Below are positions 20,397 to 29,603 of a stretch of DNA of 64,000 nucleotides, piece after piece. The stretch comes from Bostrychus sinensis. Taxonomy: Eukaryota > Chordata > Actinopteri > Gobiiformes > Eleotridae. Every line of letters begins with the position of its first letter. The first letter of the stretch is position 1. Below the pieces are notes generated by a model. That model was not told where the DNA came from. It saw only the letters and a program-made list of their open reading frames with translations, and searched no databases. The DNA is taken from NCBI GenBank assembly GCA_020698575.1, contig CM036255.1, positions 4,489,001-4,553,000 on the forward strand, given 5' to 3'. The position numbers and the translations under genes are program-made.

Positions 20397-20400
<4 letters not shown>
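18213..20400 (-). mobile_element. 5'-truncated RLE-type LINE in TA repeats
   Basis: The coding part is described separately. The 3' end on the minus strand is GC-rich, ...CGCCCACGGAGGGCGAGAGG, then ACAATTTTTTTT and TATATATATA. At the other end the reading frame runs straight into a long TA tract. TA-rich sequence on both sides suggests insertion within a TA microsatellite. The N-terminal zinc-finger/Myb part is missing through 5' truncation. The order RT, CCHC, then restriction-like endonuclease defines the R2/R4/Dong/NeSL/Hero group; I cannot fix the clade. Confidence 0.85.
18269..20392 (-). CDS. Reverse transcriptase with C-terminal restriction-like endonuclease (partial, intact frame)
   Basis: A single uninterrupted frame of 707 codons. 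Residues 1-340 form a reverse transcriptase: APGPDM at 6-11, NYRPITCLPTTWKLM at 64-78, motif A AWIDYKKAYDS at about 132-142, motif B GIYQGDALSPL at 191-201, and catalytic motif C LLYMDDIKLYA with YMDD at 234-237. A CCHC finger CRLCNEAPETIQHITAGC sits at 517-534. The endonuclease core PDIVVMDKQQRKAVVVDIAI lies at 601-620 with the PD...D arrangement of restriction-like LINE enzymes. The listed start is only the first Met; the frame stays open to the TA tract, so the true N-terminus is lost. In an intact element the protein nicks a specific target and copies the element RNA into it. Absence of stops over 2.1 kb points to a recent insertion, unlike its neighbours. Confidence 0.88.
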   Translation of the reverse strand: MKNWTAPGPDMIHTYWLKKLTSLHERLAAQMNQLLKDGTHPEWLTEGRTILIQKDPLKGTAPSNYRPITCLPTTWKLMSGIIAAKISGHMDQYMSTAQKGIGKNTRGAKHQLLVDRTVAQDCKARHTNLCTAWIDYKKAYDSMPHTWIMECLEMYNINRTLRAFIANSMRQWKTTLEANCKPIARVSIKCGIYQGDALSPLLFCIGLNPLSQIITKTGYGYRLRNGATISHLLYMDDIKLYAKSERDIDSLIHTTRIYSNDIGMSFGLEKCGRMVTKRGKVVHTVGVPLPDGRIADIEDSYKYLGIQQANGNLDQATRKAATAKYLQRVRQVLRSQLNGKNKVRAINSYALPVIRYPAGIISWPKEEIQTTDVKTRKLLTMHGGFHPKSSTLRLYTKRKEGGRGLVSVKTTVQDETSKILDYIRKIASTDEVLSECLRQWKTEDEVLEEPSWEEKPLHGMYHRQITEVADIEKSYQWLERAGLKDSTEALIMAAQEQALSTRAIEAKIYHTRQDPRCRLCNEAPETIQHITAGCKMLAGKAYMERHNQVAGIVYRNICAEYSLEVPRSRWETPPKVIENDRAKILWDFQIQTDKMVVANQPDIVVMDKQQRKAVVVDIAIPSDCNIRKKEHEKLEKYQGLKEELEKAWKVKATVVPVVIGALGAVTPKLEEWLQQIPGKTSDISVQKSAVLGTAKILRRTLKLPGLW

Positions 20401-20401
<1 letters not shown>

Positions 20402-20455
<54 letters not shown>
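20402..20455. repeat. (TA)n microsatellite
   Basis: About 26 uninterrupted TA units directly at the 5' end of the LINE on the minus strand. Confidence 0.95.
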
Positions 20456-20457
<2 letters not shown>

Positions 20458-20508
20458 CATTATCATTATTATAATTTTTTTATGAATATTCAAGATAATA
20501 ATAATTAA

Positions 20509-20640
20509 AGGTCCTGTATTATGCTTTTTTTTTATTTTTATTTTTTTTATTTTTTTTTTTTTTTGCATTAGTATTTCACATTTTATAATGTAAAATAATG
20601 TCTATGTATGAATGTTTCCTGAAGGATTCCTTTGGGGAGT
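20509..20640 (+). mobile_element. TIR element family A, copy 2, left part
   Basis: Begins AGGTCCTGTATTATGC and continues through a T-rich block to GCATTAGTATTTCACATTTT and CTTTGGGGAG, matching the left part of the copy at 41117. The right part resumes at about 21752 after a gypsy fragment. Confidence 0.75.
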
Positions 20641-20925
20641 AACCGGCAGCTGCTGCGCCGCCGCGCCGTCTGAAGGACCATGACGCACGGGGGACTTCTC
20701 CGCACCCTCCGCCGCCACATAAACAAGCTCGCCAGACTCAGGTAAGGGCATAACATTTCGCGACACTAGGGCTTCCAATAACGCCGCTCGCAAGTCACCC
20801 TTACGCAACGTAGCCGCCACGGCAACACCATAATGTCTAGCAAGCACAAATAAATCACACTTCCTACAAGCGTTTAACACGGACAGAGTAGGATTAGCCA
20901 CAAAATCATCCACAAGGGTAGCCAT
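20602..20925 (-). pseudogene. Gypsy-type Gag, N-terminal fragment
   Basis: The frame starts MATLVDDFVANPTLSVLNAC and continues with RKCDLFVLARHYGV and RKGDLRAALLEALVSRNVM, a helical start that I recall from Ty3/gypsy Gag proteins of fish. About the first 95 residues are element-derived; the final residues (near NPSGNIHT) already come from the host TIR element, so the protein is cut off at about 20640. Capsid, nucleocapsid and pol are absent. The ATG lies about 500 bases downstream of the primer site, a plausible leader length. Confidence 0.6.
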
Positions 20926-21423
20926 AACTCACCGCTGATTCGGCACACAGCAGATCAACTCCGCCAGCAGACTGGGCCACACACCTGTGTCCAATCACGG
21001 AGCGCGCCCCCGAAGGAAAATACCACCGCGCGCACCTACACACACGCACTCATACAAAAGCACGTCAGGACACAAAACACAGTACAGCCACAAACGCACA
21101 CAACACAAACCACCCCAGCCCCTGCCTAACCAAATCTTAGCCTGACTATCTTCTGGGGCTTGCCGGGCTCGGGGCCACTTGAAAGGTGAAGCACAGCAGC
21201 CGAAGCCCTGTTGCGCCTACCCCCATCAGAGCATACACTCCGCCCAGGATTCACCCCGAAAACAACAAACTAAAACAAAAAACGGGCGTCCGTCGGAGTG
21301 ACTGAAAACAGCCAAGCTGGACACCCCCCTAACCAATCTGGGATGGCAGCGTTCAACAAACCGTGCAAGCCAAACAAACACAAACACACACACACACTTT
21401 CTCGCCTCACCACCCCTACCGAA

Positions 21424-21436
21424 GGACGAGCCCCCA
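21424..21436 (-). other. Primer-binding site, tRNA-Pro type
   Basis: Immediately downstream of the LTR end (…ACGTAACA) the minus strand reads GTT then TGGGGGCTCGTCC, 13 bases identical to the start of the well-known tRNA-Pro primer site. This position relative to the LTR is what first-strand priming needs. Confidence 0.7.
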
Positions 21437-21439
21437 AAC

Positions 21440-21750
21440 TGTTACGTGCCCCGGCTGGTCTAGGGGTGGTTTGGGCACGAACAATGTGGTAAGAGGATGG
21501 AGAAACCGGAAAACGGTGAATATGTGCAAAAAGTTTATTGTACAAAAAGATGAATGTATATAAAAAAAATAACAAGGTATTTATACGAAAACTAATCTTA
21601 ACAAAATAGGCTAAATAACTAAGGAAAACTGAAGTCCGTCCGGACGTGGCACAAGGACCCACTGGCCGCTGAGTTGTGGCAGTGTCGGCCTTTTAAGTAC
21701 AGCTGATGGCCAATTACAAACAGGTGCACCAGTCAGCTGTCAGCATCCTT
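21440..21750 (-). repeat. Gypsy-type 5' LTR
   Basis: The minus-strand LTR ends in GGGGCACGTAACA. Inside it are CGTATAAATACC, a TATA-like box near 21590, and CAATAAACTTTTTGC, a polyadenylation signal near 21535. The outer border near 21750 is uncertain because no second LTR is present to compare. Confidence 0.6.
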
Positions 21751-21751
21751 T

Positions 21752-21997
21752 TGGGGTACTGTTACTTGCAGTTTGCCGAGAATGCTTGTGTTCGGTGTCT
21801 GCCGCCCCTCGCTGGCAACCGTCTGTATTAAATGGCTTTTTAGCAGTTATGACACTAAAAGATAGATAAATGAGCTGACTGCATCGTAGTGACGACAATT
21901 TAAGCGCTGAAATTATCAGAATGAGTTCCAGGATGGGCCTTAGAAACTTCATGCTTTCACATGACTACGTAGAGGAGATTTAGTATAATACAGGACC
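21752..21997 (+). mobile_element. TIR element family A, copy 2, right part
   Basis: Starts with TTTGCCGAG...GTGTCTGCCGCCCCTCGCTG and ends TAGTATAATACAGGACC, the inverted partner of the left end at 20509. Landmarks GATAAATGAGCTGACTGC and GGGCCTTAGAAACTTCATG fit the other copies. Confidence 0.75.
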
Positions 21998-22003
21998 ACC
22001 ACC

Positions 22004-22197
22004 ATGGAGCACCAGGACGTCCGAGCATTCTGGGAGGAGACCTCATCATTCAAATGAGCCAGGACGCCGCCCCATCCCATCCTGCCTTTTCCAAACCAGA
22101 AGACCTGAGCATCAAGTCCAAAGTTGTCTCCATATTTCTTGAGAGCTACAGGTTCAGCTCGACGGATCTGACTTTCCCCGTGGACAACGGCACATAA
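22004..22197 (+). pseudogene. Coding-like fragment of unknown origin
   Basis: Directly after the TIR element, CCACCATGG starts MEHQDVRAFWEETSSFK, which stops at 22057. An overlapping frame from an ATG at 22054 continues for 47 codons, MSQDAAPSHPAFSKPEDLSI, then KSKVVSIFLESYRFSSTDLT and FPVDNGT, to TAA at 22197. Together they read as one protein start with a single frameshift. Base use is less AT-rich and more coding-like than the flanks. I do not recognise it. It may be a host exon, a retro-copied gene piece or an unknown transposon protein. Confidence 0.4.
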
Positions 22198-22620
22198 GTT
22201 TAGACAAAAAAAAATGTGTATTTCAAATATTTAGTATTAGAAATGGTATAGTGATAGTAGCAGTGAGTGCTCTCTAAACTTTACACCAATGCAGTTTTGC
22301 TTTTACTCAAGTTGTTTGAATACATTTGAATAATAACAGTACCAACAGTACTTTTAATTGAATACAGATTTATAGTACTTCCTTTACCTCTGAATACAAT
22401 ATCTTTAACTGTAATGTTAATAGTTAGTAAAAGTGACTTAAGGTTGTTGTCACTTTGAGCATGACTCTCCCTAAAAGACCTTTTCCTTTTTGGTAAATGT
22501 GAAACTCCAAAGTCTTGCAAACATGTAATGAAATATTCAGAATACTTAAACCAAAACATATTTTAAGATGATTAAAATGATGTTACACTGTCTCTGATAC
22601 CACAACCATTAGTTTCAATA
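22198..22620. other. No recognised feature
   Basis: AT-rich, nothing supported. Confidence 0.5.
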
Positions 22621-22697
22621 TACACTGCTCAAAAAAACAAAGGGAACACAATGTAACTCCAAGTCAATCACACTTCTGTGAAATCAAACTGTCCACT

Positions 22698-23095
22698 TAC
22701 AGTGGGGCAAAAAAGTATTTAGTCAGCCACCAATTGTGCAAGTTCTCCCACTTAAAAAGATGAGAGAGGCCTGTAATTTTCATCATAGGTATACCTCAAC
22801 TATGAGAGACAAAATGAGAAAAAAAAATCCAGAAAATCACATTGTCTGATTTTAAATAATTTATTTGCAAATTATGGTGGAAAATAAGTATTTGGTCACC
22901 TACAAACAAGCAAGATTTCTGTCTCTCACAGAGCTGTAACTTCTTCTGTAAGAGGCTCCTCTGTCCTCCACTCGTTACCTGTATTAATGACACATGTTTG
23001 AACTGGTTATCTATATAAAAGACACCTGTCCACAACCTCAAACTGTCCCACTCCAAACTCCACTATGGCCAAGACCAAAGAGCTGTCAAAGGACA
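22698..23095 (+). mobile_element. 5' end of a different Tc1-like family inside the Tc1
   Basis: Starts TACAGTGGGGCAAAAAAGTA, a terminal repeat of a separate Tc1-like family, and runs through its 5' UTR to a start codon with MAKTKELSKD, after which the sequence joins the outer element. The 3' end and its terminal repeat are absent, so this is not a simple nested insertion but a replacement of outer sequence. Confidence 0.7.
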
Positions 23096-23098
23096 TCA

Positions 23099-23683
23099 CA
23101 ATGTGAGCTGTGGCAAGAAGGTTTGCTGTGTCTGTCAGCGTAGTGTCCAGAGCAGGGAGGCGCTACCAGGAGACAGGCCAGTACATCAGGAGAGGTGGAG
23201 GAGGCCGTAGGAGGGCAACAACCCAGCAGCAGGACCACTACCTCCTCCTTTGTGCAAGGAGGAACAGGAGGAGCACTGCCAGGCTGCACAGCCCTCCAGG
23301 TGCTCACCAGAGGTAGCCTGACTGCCATTAGGTACCGAGATGAGATCCTCAGACCCTTGTGAGACCATATGTTGGTGCGGTTGGCCCTGGGTTCCTCCTA
23401 ATGCAAGACAATGCTAGACCTCATGTGGCTGGAGTGTGTCAGCAGTTCCTGCAAGACCAAGGCATTGATGCTATGGACTGGCCCCGCCCATTCCCCAGAC
23501 CTGAATCCAATTGAGCACATCTGGGACATCATGTCTCGCTCCATCCACCAACGCCACGTTGCACCACAGACTGTCCAGGAGTGGGCGGATGCTTTAGTCC
23601 AGGTCTGGATGGAGATCCCTCAGGAGACCATCCGCCACCTCATCAGGAGCATGCCCAGGCGTATTTCATTCATTCAGATCTAG
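23099..23683 (+). pseudogene. Tc1 transposase pseudogene (chimeric element)
   Basis: Readable pieces are the helix-turn-helix part VARRFAVSVSVVSRAGRRYQ and ETGQYIRRGGGGRRRATTQQ, a jump in which most of the DDE domain's first half is missing, and a C-terminal frame at 23411-23683. The latter includes PDLNPIEHIWDIMSRSIHQR with the third catalytic residue, then HVAPQTVQEWADALVQVWME and ETIRHLIRSMPRR. The second catalytic block, QDNARPHVAGV, can be read in another frame at about 23407-23440. Deletion and frame breaks make it inactive. Confidence 0.8.
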
Positions 23684-23726
23684 GATGTGTTATTTTAGTG
23701 TTCCCTTTATTTCTTTGAGCAGTGTA

Positions 23727-24280
23727 ATTCAGTTCAACTTAATTTAACTTTATTTATCTCCAGAGAGAGAGCGATGTAGAAGGAAAAAAAAGCATAACTG
23801 TTACTAAATTAGATGATACTTTGATCTAAACATGTACCAAGAAGTCACACAAAATTGTCACAAAGTTACCAAACAGTAAATACAAATTTATAAAAGAAAG
23901 ACTAATCTGGCAGGGGCAAGGCATTATGTTTAAAAAAAAAAACAGGATTTTCCATTTTTTGGAAGATCATGGCAGTTTTCTAATTCATGTTAGAGACACA
24001 TATAAGTGACTTAAAATTTTCAGCAAAGTAGTTTAAAAAAACAGTAATCAATGAAGTAGTACTTTTCTACATTCTATTTACATGTATGAAATATTTACAC
24101 AAAATAATTGAAGTATAATTAAAAGGTTGACAACATCAGAAATATCAGAGTCCAGATTGTTCATAAAGAAAAGAACATCTTTAGATGAGAAGGCAGGTAT
24201 AATTTCTATATTTTAACTGACACCCAACTATGAATATCAGACCAGAAGACACTAACCTCTTGGCAACTTTAGAAAAGTGG
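23727..24280. other. No recognised gene
   Basis: AT-rich. Only the first 35 bases, TTCAGTTCAACTTAATTTAA-like, recall the tail repeats of the L2 LINE; I do not call a copy on that alone. Confidence 0.5.
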
Positions 24281-24967
24281 TAGGACTCGATTTAAAAAAA
24301 AAAAAAATGTATCTAATTAATTGTAATTGACTTTGTAATTAATCAATTGTTATTAATCAATTTTTTATCAAATAGCAATATTTGTATGTCAGAAATAAAA
24401 TGTAGGAGCTTTTGTATGTTCTGGCATATTTTAATATTTCAAACTAACACTGCGTTTGTGCATTGACCTCTGCCTCCCGTGCATGTTGTAACACGGGTGC
24501 GCCTCTCTCCACTCTGTCTCCTCCTCTGTGCTCCGCCTGTGACCTCCTCATGGACCTGTTCCCTCTCTCTCTCCTTTGCATCTGAACCCAAAGGACTGCT
24601 GTCTCCTGTGTGCGTCAGTCAGCTGTGAGAACGATCAGAGATACGATGAGCGGAGCCTTGAAGCAGCGCATTTGAAAGTGAAAGAACAGAAGTGAAGCCG
24701 TGCACTGGTTGCGACCCCGCAGTTACCTGTAGTGCAGTCTGTAGGCACATTATCCAACTGTTCACAGCTGAAATCCATTCTTATTTGATGTTCTGTCAGT
24801 GTGGATGTCCAACCATATTTACTGTGCGCCAGAAACTAGGTCACTGAGAAAGGTTCCGTGTTATCATAATATAGACAAGTGTGATTAATTGCATTATTTT
24901 ATTTTTTTACACGTTAATTTCTCTGTAATTAATTAATCGGGATTAACATGTTAAAGTCCCAGTCCTA
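24281..24967. mobile_element. hAT-like non-autonomous element with TTAATTAAT-rich ends
   Basis: Left end TAGGACTCGATTTAAAA leads to a TCTAATTAATTGTAATTGAC block; right end, reverse-complemented, is TAGGACTGGGACTTTAAC leading to CCGATTAATTAATTACAG. Such ends are typical of a widespread fish hAT-related repeat. I find no clear 8-bp target duplication and no transposase frame. Confidence 0.55.
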
Positions 24968-25430
24968 TAAATAACACTATCTTTTATATTCACATAATCT
25001 GTTTTTCTGTTTCACCGGGCAGGTTCCATAAGTGAACTAATAATTTACTGACCAATATACAGAAGTATCTGTGACTCTGCATGTCTTACTGACCATCATA
25101 AATACAGCTGTGGAATGCATTTTAGCACCATAATAGCTGCAGATTTGTGGAATACTTAAAAAAGGGCATAGTAATGTACTTTAAGGACGAACATGAAGAG
25201 GAAAGAGCAGTAAAAAGAATAATTAAAGTGCGTGATTAAGAGACTGTTTAAACAAGCCTAGGAAAAGATCTATCTGTTTGATTGTGGAGTCTCTTGTTTT
25301 AGTTGATTAAAATCATCATTAAAATCATTCATGTATTTCAGTGACTGATCTTTTTCACAGTTTTCAGTGTTAGTTCACAGGGTTTGATCTCCACCTGGTT
25401 TTGGTTTGCCTTTGTCTCGGTCTCAGTCCT

Positions 25431-26088
25431 TAAGAGTGTGTTTATATGTGCTGGTCTGTGGGACTTGGGGCGCTTTGAGACAAAAGTCCGCACCTGTGTT
25501 GATGATCTAACTGGTCTGGTCCAAATACACACTGAGCTCTGTCAAACAAACTGAACGGGCTAAATGAACATCAACAATCAACACCCCTTGCCTATAGGGG
25601 GCAGTGTTTATTTATTTTATATTATCACATGGCGCACTTTCATAAATATTTAATGAAGTACAACTGTGGAGACTCTTCGGTGAGTAATATGAAATTTGTG
25701 TTGTGTTGCCTGTGTTTTTACATTTGTTAGCTGTGTTAGCAACATTTCAAATAGCCTATACTTTATTTAGACTACATAACTGTAGATATATCACAGCTAT
25801 GGTATTTTTTCCTCATAGTCATATCAGATGTGTGCATGTGTTTCTGTGTCCTTGGTAAACAGTGCTTTAGTCCACTCCCTGACGTTAGTCTTTAGTTTGG
25901 TCCCTGTTGCGTTCGCACTTCACCAGGACCATATCAGGACTTCACCAGGGCTCAAAGAGATCACTAATTTCAGGCCGGCCAGAGTACTGTGGAGTACTGT
26001 GGCCCACTCACGCCTGCTCAAACAAACCAGGAAACACACCAGGGTTTGATTGAAGTGAACTAAACACAGCAGGTGAGAACACACCTTA
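25431..26088. mobile_element. TIR element family B (GGTGTGTTC ends), copy 1
   Basis: The right end, reverse-complemented, reads TAAGGTGTGTTCTCACCTGC and the left end TAAGAGTGTGTTTATATGTG. An internal stretch near 25890-25945 (minus strand: GGTCCTGGTGAAGTGCGAAC ... GACCAAACTAAAGACTAACG) matches 60840-60890 in the second copy. There is no transposase. It sits inside sequence rich in TCTTGGTCT/CTCGGTC motifs, itself probably a repeat. Confidence 0.6.
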
Positions 26089-27596
26089 AAAATCTTGGTC
26101 TCGACTAAGTCTTGGACCCTGAAAGTCTTGGCCTTGACCTCATCTCGGTCCACTTTGGTCTTGGAGTGTTCTTGGAGTCACACTCAGAGAGTCTGAGGAT
26201 GCGTTGTTTATGGTTTGAAGTTATAAATTGAAAGTGCAGCCAAGATTGATGTCATCTATACTATGTTATTATGTTTTTGCTTTTCATATGTACAGTATAT
26301 ACAGTATATGTTACATCATTTCATCTGAAAGTCTGCAGTGTGATTATGAAGTGGGTTTGGAACCACTCTCATTCACACTCATTTCACCTGTTTCCCTGAA
26401 AACAGTCCCTCCTTATCAATCAAAGCCAATTCTCACAATGTAGCAGACTTTTTCCAGTTGCATCCAGAAGTAGTTTAATCTGTGTCCATTTGTTCACTTC
26501 ACTAGAAATCCATTAAACAGAGACCACACTTGAAACAGGGCGGTCAGCCAGGGATTTCCAAAAATAGCTTTTTCCTTCTCTGATCCCTTAATACCACTTT
26601 AACAGAAGTGAAAACATTAGTGACTTTTCTTTTAGCATTTGCCTGTTGTCCTTTAGCTTCATGTGTCCTCAGAGGGCTCGCTGCCATCTCCTCTTTTACT
26701 AAGTCACCTCTGAACTGACTCAGTGATGCAGCTCCTGGAGCAGTGTCTCAGGAGGAGGATGAGGAGGATTTATTGTTTAAGAAAACACAATCTCACTGCT
26801 TTCAAATGTGAGGGAGGACAATAGCTGTGGGTCTCAGAGGATGAGAAGCAGGCAGAGCATTTACCTGGGAAATTCTGGTGAGGAAGCTAACTGATTTGTG
26901 TAAATGCAGTAGATACGTAAAACATTCCTGATTTGGAAAAGTGGTTAGCACTCAAACATGCACCTTCATTAAAGAGGTTAGTCTGGAATCCATTCACTTA
27001 AATTTTGTTTCTATGGGTAGAACAATTACTGGTGGAGTAATGAAGGGCAGGACGTAAGCAGTGCACCGCTGACCCAAACAAACATGGCGGTTTGCCGTTT
27101 TGCCACAAAACACCAGAATATGCAGCATTATGAGCAGCTCTGTACTTATTTCTGAACAGGGACAGCGGCAGAAGTCAGTTGTACAAAGACTTGTGGAAAA
27201 TGTGGATTTGTTCAAATGTGGTTGTTATGTCAGATGTCAGCGGGACTTTACTGTTGTTAAAATGGAAACAGGAAGAAGAAAAAATCCCACAGAGGACTGA
27301 ACAACAACAAGGACTTCAGCAGAACCAACAGGAGATGAAGGAAAGCAGTAAATGCTGTTAATCAGGTCAGAGAATTTATTACATTAGCTCAGTAGCCAGC
27401 GCTACCTTGGTTAGCGTCCATATTCATAAGACGTGCTGCAGGTAAACGGCTCTGATGGGCCAAATTGATGGCATGGCTTACTGACGTGAGCTGGCTCTTT
27501 AAGGCTCTTTGAACTGGCTCATTTGCAACTGACCCATTATTTGCACTAAGGCACGATACAGTAATTGTCGGCGTTAATTAATGAGTGCTTCATAAG
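26089..27596. other. No recognised gene
   Basis: I see nothing I can name beyond a GGCTCTTTAAGGCTCTTTG-like scrap near 27490 that recalls the ends of the hAT-type element at 58.8 kb. Short frames here have no motif. Confidence 0.5.
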
Positions 27597-27785
27597 GAGT
27601 TTTTTTTTTTTTTTTCCTTAGAGAGAAGGAAGGTCTAAGGACAGGGATGTTCTGGGTCTGTTTAGTTTAGTGTAGTAATTGTTTGTGTGTGATTGCGTGT
27701 TATGTCTGATTGTGTGTGTTTTTTTTTTATTAACTGGCGACTGTTGTGATACTGGGTTATATTAATAAAACTGAATTCAATTTAA
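27597..27785 (+). mobile_element. L2 LINE 3' UTR fragment
   Basis: Contains TTTTTTCCTTAGAGAGAAGG, GGTCTAAGGACAGGGATGTT, CTGGGTCTGTTTAGTTTAGTG and TGTTGTGATACTGGGTTATA followed by AATAAAACTGAATTCAATTT. The order is that of the L2 3' UTR at 13401-13630 (minus strand). It is 5'-truncated, as is usual for LINE copies. Confidence 0.8.
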
Positions 27786-27820
27786 TTAAATAACAATAAA
27801 TATAAAGTATTTTAAGTTAT

Positions 27821-27890
27821 AAAACATGAAATACTAATGCAGATATGTCCAGATGTATTTTAAAAAGCTTTAAAAAGGTATAATGTTGGT
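27821..27890 (-). mobile_element. TIR element family A, end fragment
   Basis: The minus strand reads TATACCTTTTTAAAGC, TTTTTAAAATACATCTGG and GCATTAGTATTTCATG, matching the left end of family A. Confidence 0.5.
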
Positions 27891-27899
27891 GGAGTGGTG

Positions 27900-28320
27900 T
27901 TTGTGTGGTCTTAAGTGGGGACAAATGTTTATGATAATGGTAATTAAATTTTTTGCTGATACAGTGTTTATTGTATATAGTTTTTATCTGCGTATGATGT
28001 TAATGAAATAATACGTGAAATTTTATAGTAGGGTTTGATTGATGATGAATTGATTATTTTTTTTTCTTTTACGGGAAATAATGATAACGAATTACTATTT
28101 ATGTAGTTTTAATAAGATTCAATACAGATGAGTTTATCTTTGTGTAAATTTTATTGTTATTTATGTGTATTGATGAAATGATAATTGCATATGTTTAAGG
28201 ACTACAGATGGAAATTAGCCATGTGGCTATAATCTGGTGCAGACATTTTTGCTTTCGCATTATGTTTAACTGTACATTGTCCTTCAAATAAATGAATAAA
28301 TAAAAATAATAAATAAATTG
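27900..28320 (+). mobile_element. Probable LINE 3' UTR with A-rich tail
   Basis: Ends AAATTAGCCATGTGGCTATA, TGTACATTGTCCTTCAAATA and an AAATGAATAAATAAAAATAA tail, a form I recall from fish LINE 3' ends. No coding part is left. At 28480-28560 a second, similar terminus with CACAGTGGCCCAAGACAATT and TTATCTTATCTTA may be a separate tail. Confidence 0.4.
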
Positions 28321-28560
28321 AACTTAATTCCAAATGACTGTTTTATTGACAGACAACTTAAAATTGAGAATGTGCAATTCTGGTAAAACTGAACTGAAAT
28401 GCATTGAAGCACTTTAGTCAAATGGACATTGTACATTAATGCAGCATTTTTTGTATGTCAAAAATTAATACATAAATATGTGAATGCGGCTTTGTGAGGC
28501 ACAGTGGCCCAAGACAATTACCTTTCGAGAACAATAATGTTTATCTTATCTTACCCCAGC

Positions 28561-29147
28561 TGTCCTTCATGACCCAGCCTTTCTATTTTTAATGAAACTA
28601 TGAAAACCCTGTCATAACAAAGGTATCTTCATAAATATATTATGCCAGAATCAAAAGCAGTATTAAGTCATCTCAGTTTGATATTCCTCTCAGCGGTCTC
28701 TCTTTCTCCAGATGAAACACTCTTTAAGGTTATATGCAAATGTGTGTACTCCCAGTCTGTCTGTGTATTGGCTGTAAATGATGTGCTTAAAGTTATCAGT
28801 ATGCTGCAGTAGTACGCAGAGATGAGTCACAGAGTGTAGTACTTCTGTTACAGCTGTGACAGTGGAAGACACAGCAGTCACGGCCTCAGAACAGCAGCAG
28901 CCCACGTTGTTCTGTATCAGCAGAGTCCATACAGCGCAGAGGAGGACACAGACTGGTGAGGTGTTTATGAGTGCAAGTGACATGTCAGCACAGGACAGCA
29001 CAACAGCAATGAGCAACCATAACAGGTGACAGTATTAGTACTAAAAGGTGGAAGAAGTACTAAAAATTCTCATGTAAATGTACTTTTACTGTAGCTAAAT
29101 TGTTATTTGAGTAAAAGTAAAAAAGTGTGTAGAGTAATGTTTACGCT
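28561..29147. other. No gene; short dispersed repeat
   Basis: About 29036-29110 contains GGTGGAAGAAGTACTAAAAA and GAGTAAAAGTAAAAAAGTG, a motif pair common in fish genomes, also faintly present near 53975. A 108-codon minus frame at 28690-29016 has no recognisable motif. Confidence 0.4.
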
Positions 29148-29511
29148 CAATAGGGCCCAGGACATGAAGGGGCCCTTTTGAGAGTTTTAGTGGATTATTT
29201 TCATTCTGGGCTATAAATTACACTGCATGACTCATTGAAGCTTTTCTTATGATTAAAAAATATGAAAATTGTATAATATGCATCATACCTCCATAATATT
29301 TACTTAATACTAACAAAGTATAGTTACAAACAAAAATTCACATACATTTTTTATGGCACTAATAGCAGACTTAAATAAATTTCAGTGCATTTTTTACAAC
29401 GCAAAGTATGATAAGTGGTTGTATAAACTTACTGGATGTGCTTCATAACTTAAGGGCCCATTCTGAAAACCTGCACTGGGGCCTCTATTTACCACCTTAC
29501 GCCACTGCTAC
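29148..29511. mobile_element. Degenerate hAT-like repeat with GGGCCC motifs
   Basis: The right end, reverse-complemented, reads CAGTGGCGTAAGGTGG with GGCCCCAGTGC further in, which resembles hAT ends of the CAGTGGCG type. The left side has TAGGGCCCAGGACATG and AAGGGGCCC but no clear terminus or target duplication. Confidence 0.4.
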
Positions 29512-29603
29512 AACAGCTATTACTACTATTACTACCACTACAGCAAAAAAAATACTGTATGTATTAGAGTATAAAGAACACTTTTAAAAAATCTACTTAA
29601 TTT

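Larger units (their letters stand above)
20641..21750 (-). mobile_element. Gypsy-type LTR retrotransposon, 5' fragment only
   Basis: Reading the minus strand: LTR (about 21750-21440), primer site (21436-21424), leader, start of gag, then abrupt end at about 20640. There is no 3' LTR. CTTTGGGG occurs at both junctions with the interrupted TIR element (near 20630 and near 21750). The fragment is GC-richer than the surroundings and carries CpG sites, suggesting a younger or different-origin sequence. Confidence 0.65.
22621..23726 (+). mobile_element. Tc1-like transposon, internally deleted and chimeric
   Basis: Terminal repeats are TACACTGCTCAAAAAAACAA at the left and, reverse-complemented at the right, TACACTGCTCAAAGAAATAA. 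TA flanks both ends. After about 75 bases of its own 5' region it switches at 22698 to the 5' end of another Tc1-like family, then returns to its own gene near 23095. Two further deletions are visible by comparison with the copy at 60990-62119: one in the middle of the transposase near 23283 and one after the C-terminal residues near 23662. Confidence 0.85.

Noticed and set aside
18192..20508. Several plus-strand frames of 60-188 codons
   Set aside because: Antisense shadows of the 707-codon LINE protein and the TA tract.
21270..21662. 130-codon minus frame across the gypsy LTR
   Set aside because: It crosses the LTR and primer site, where no protein is expected, and shows no motif.
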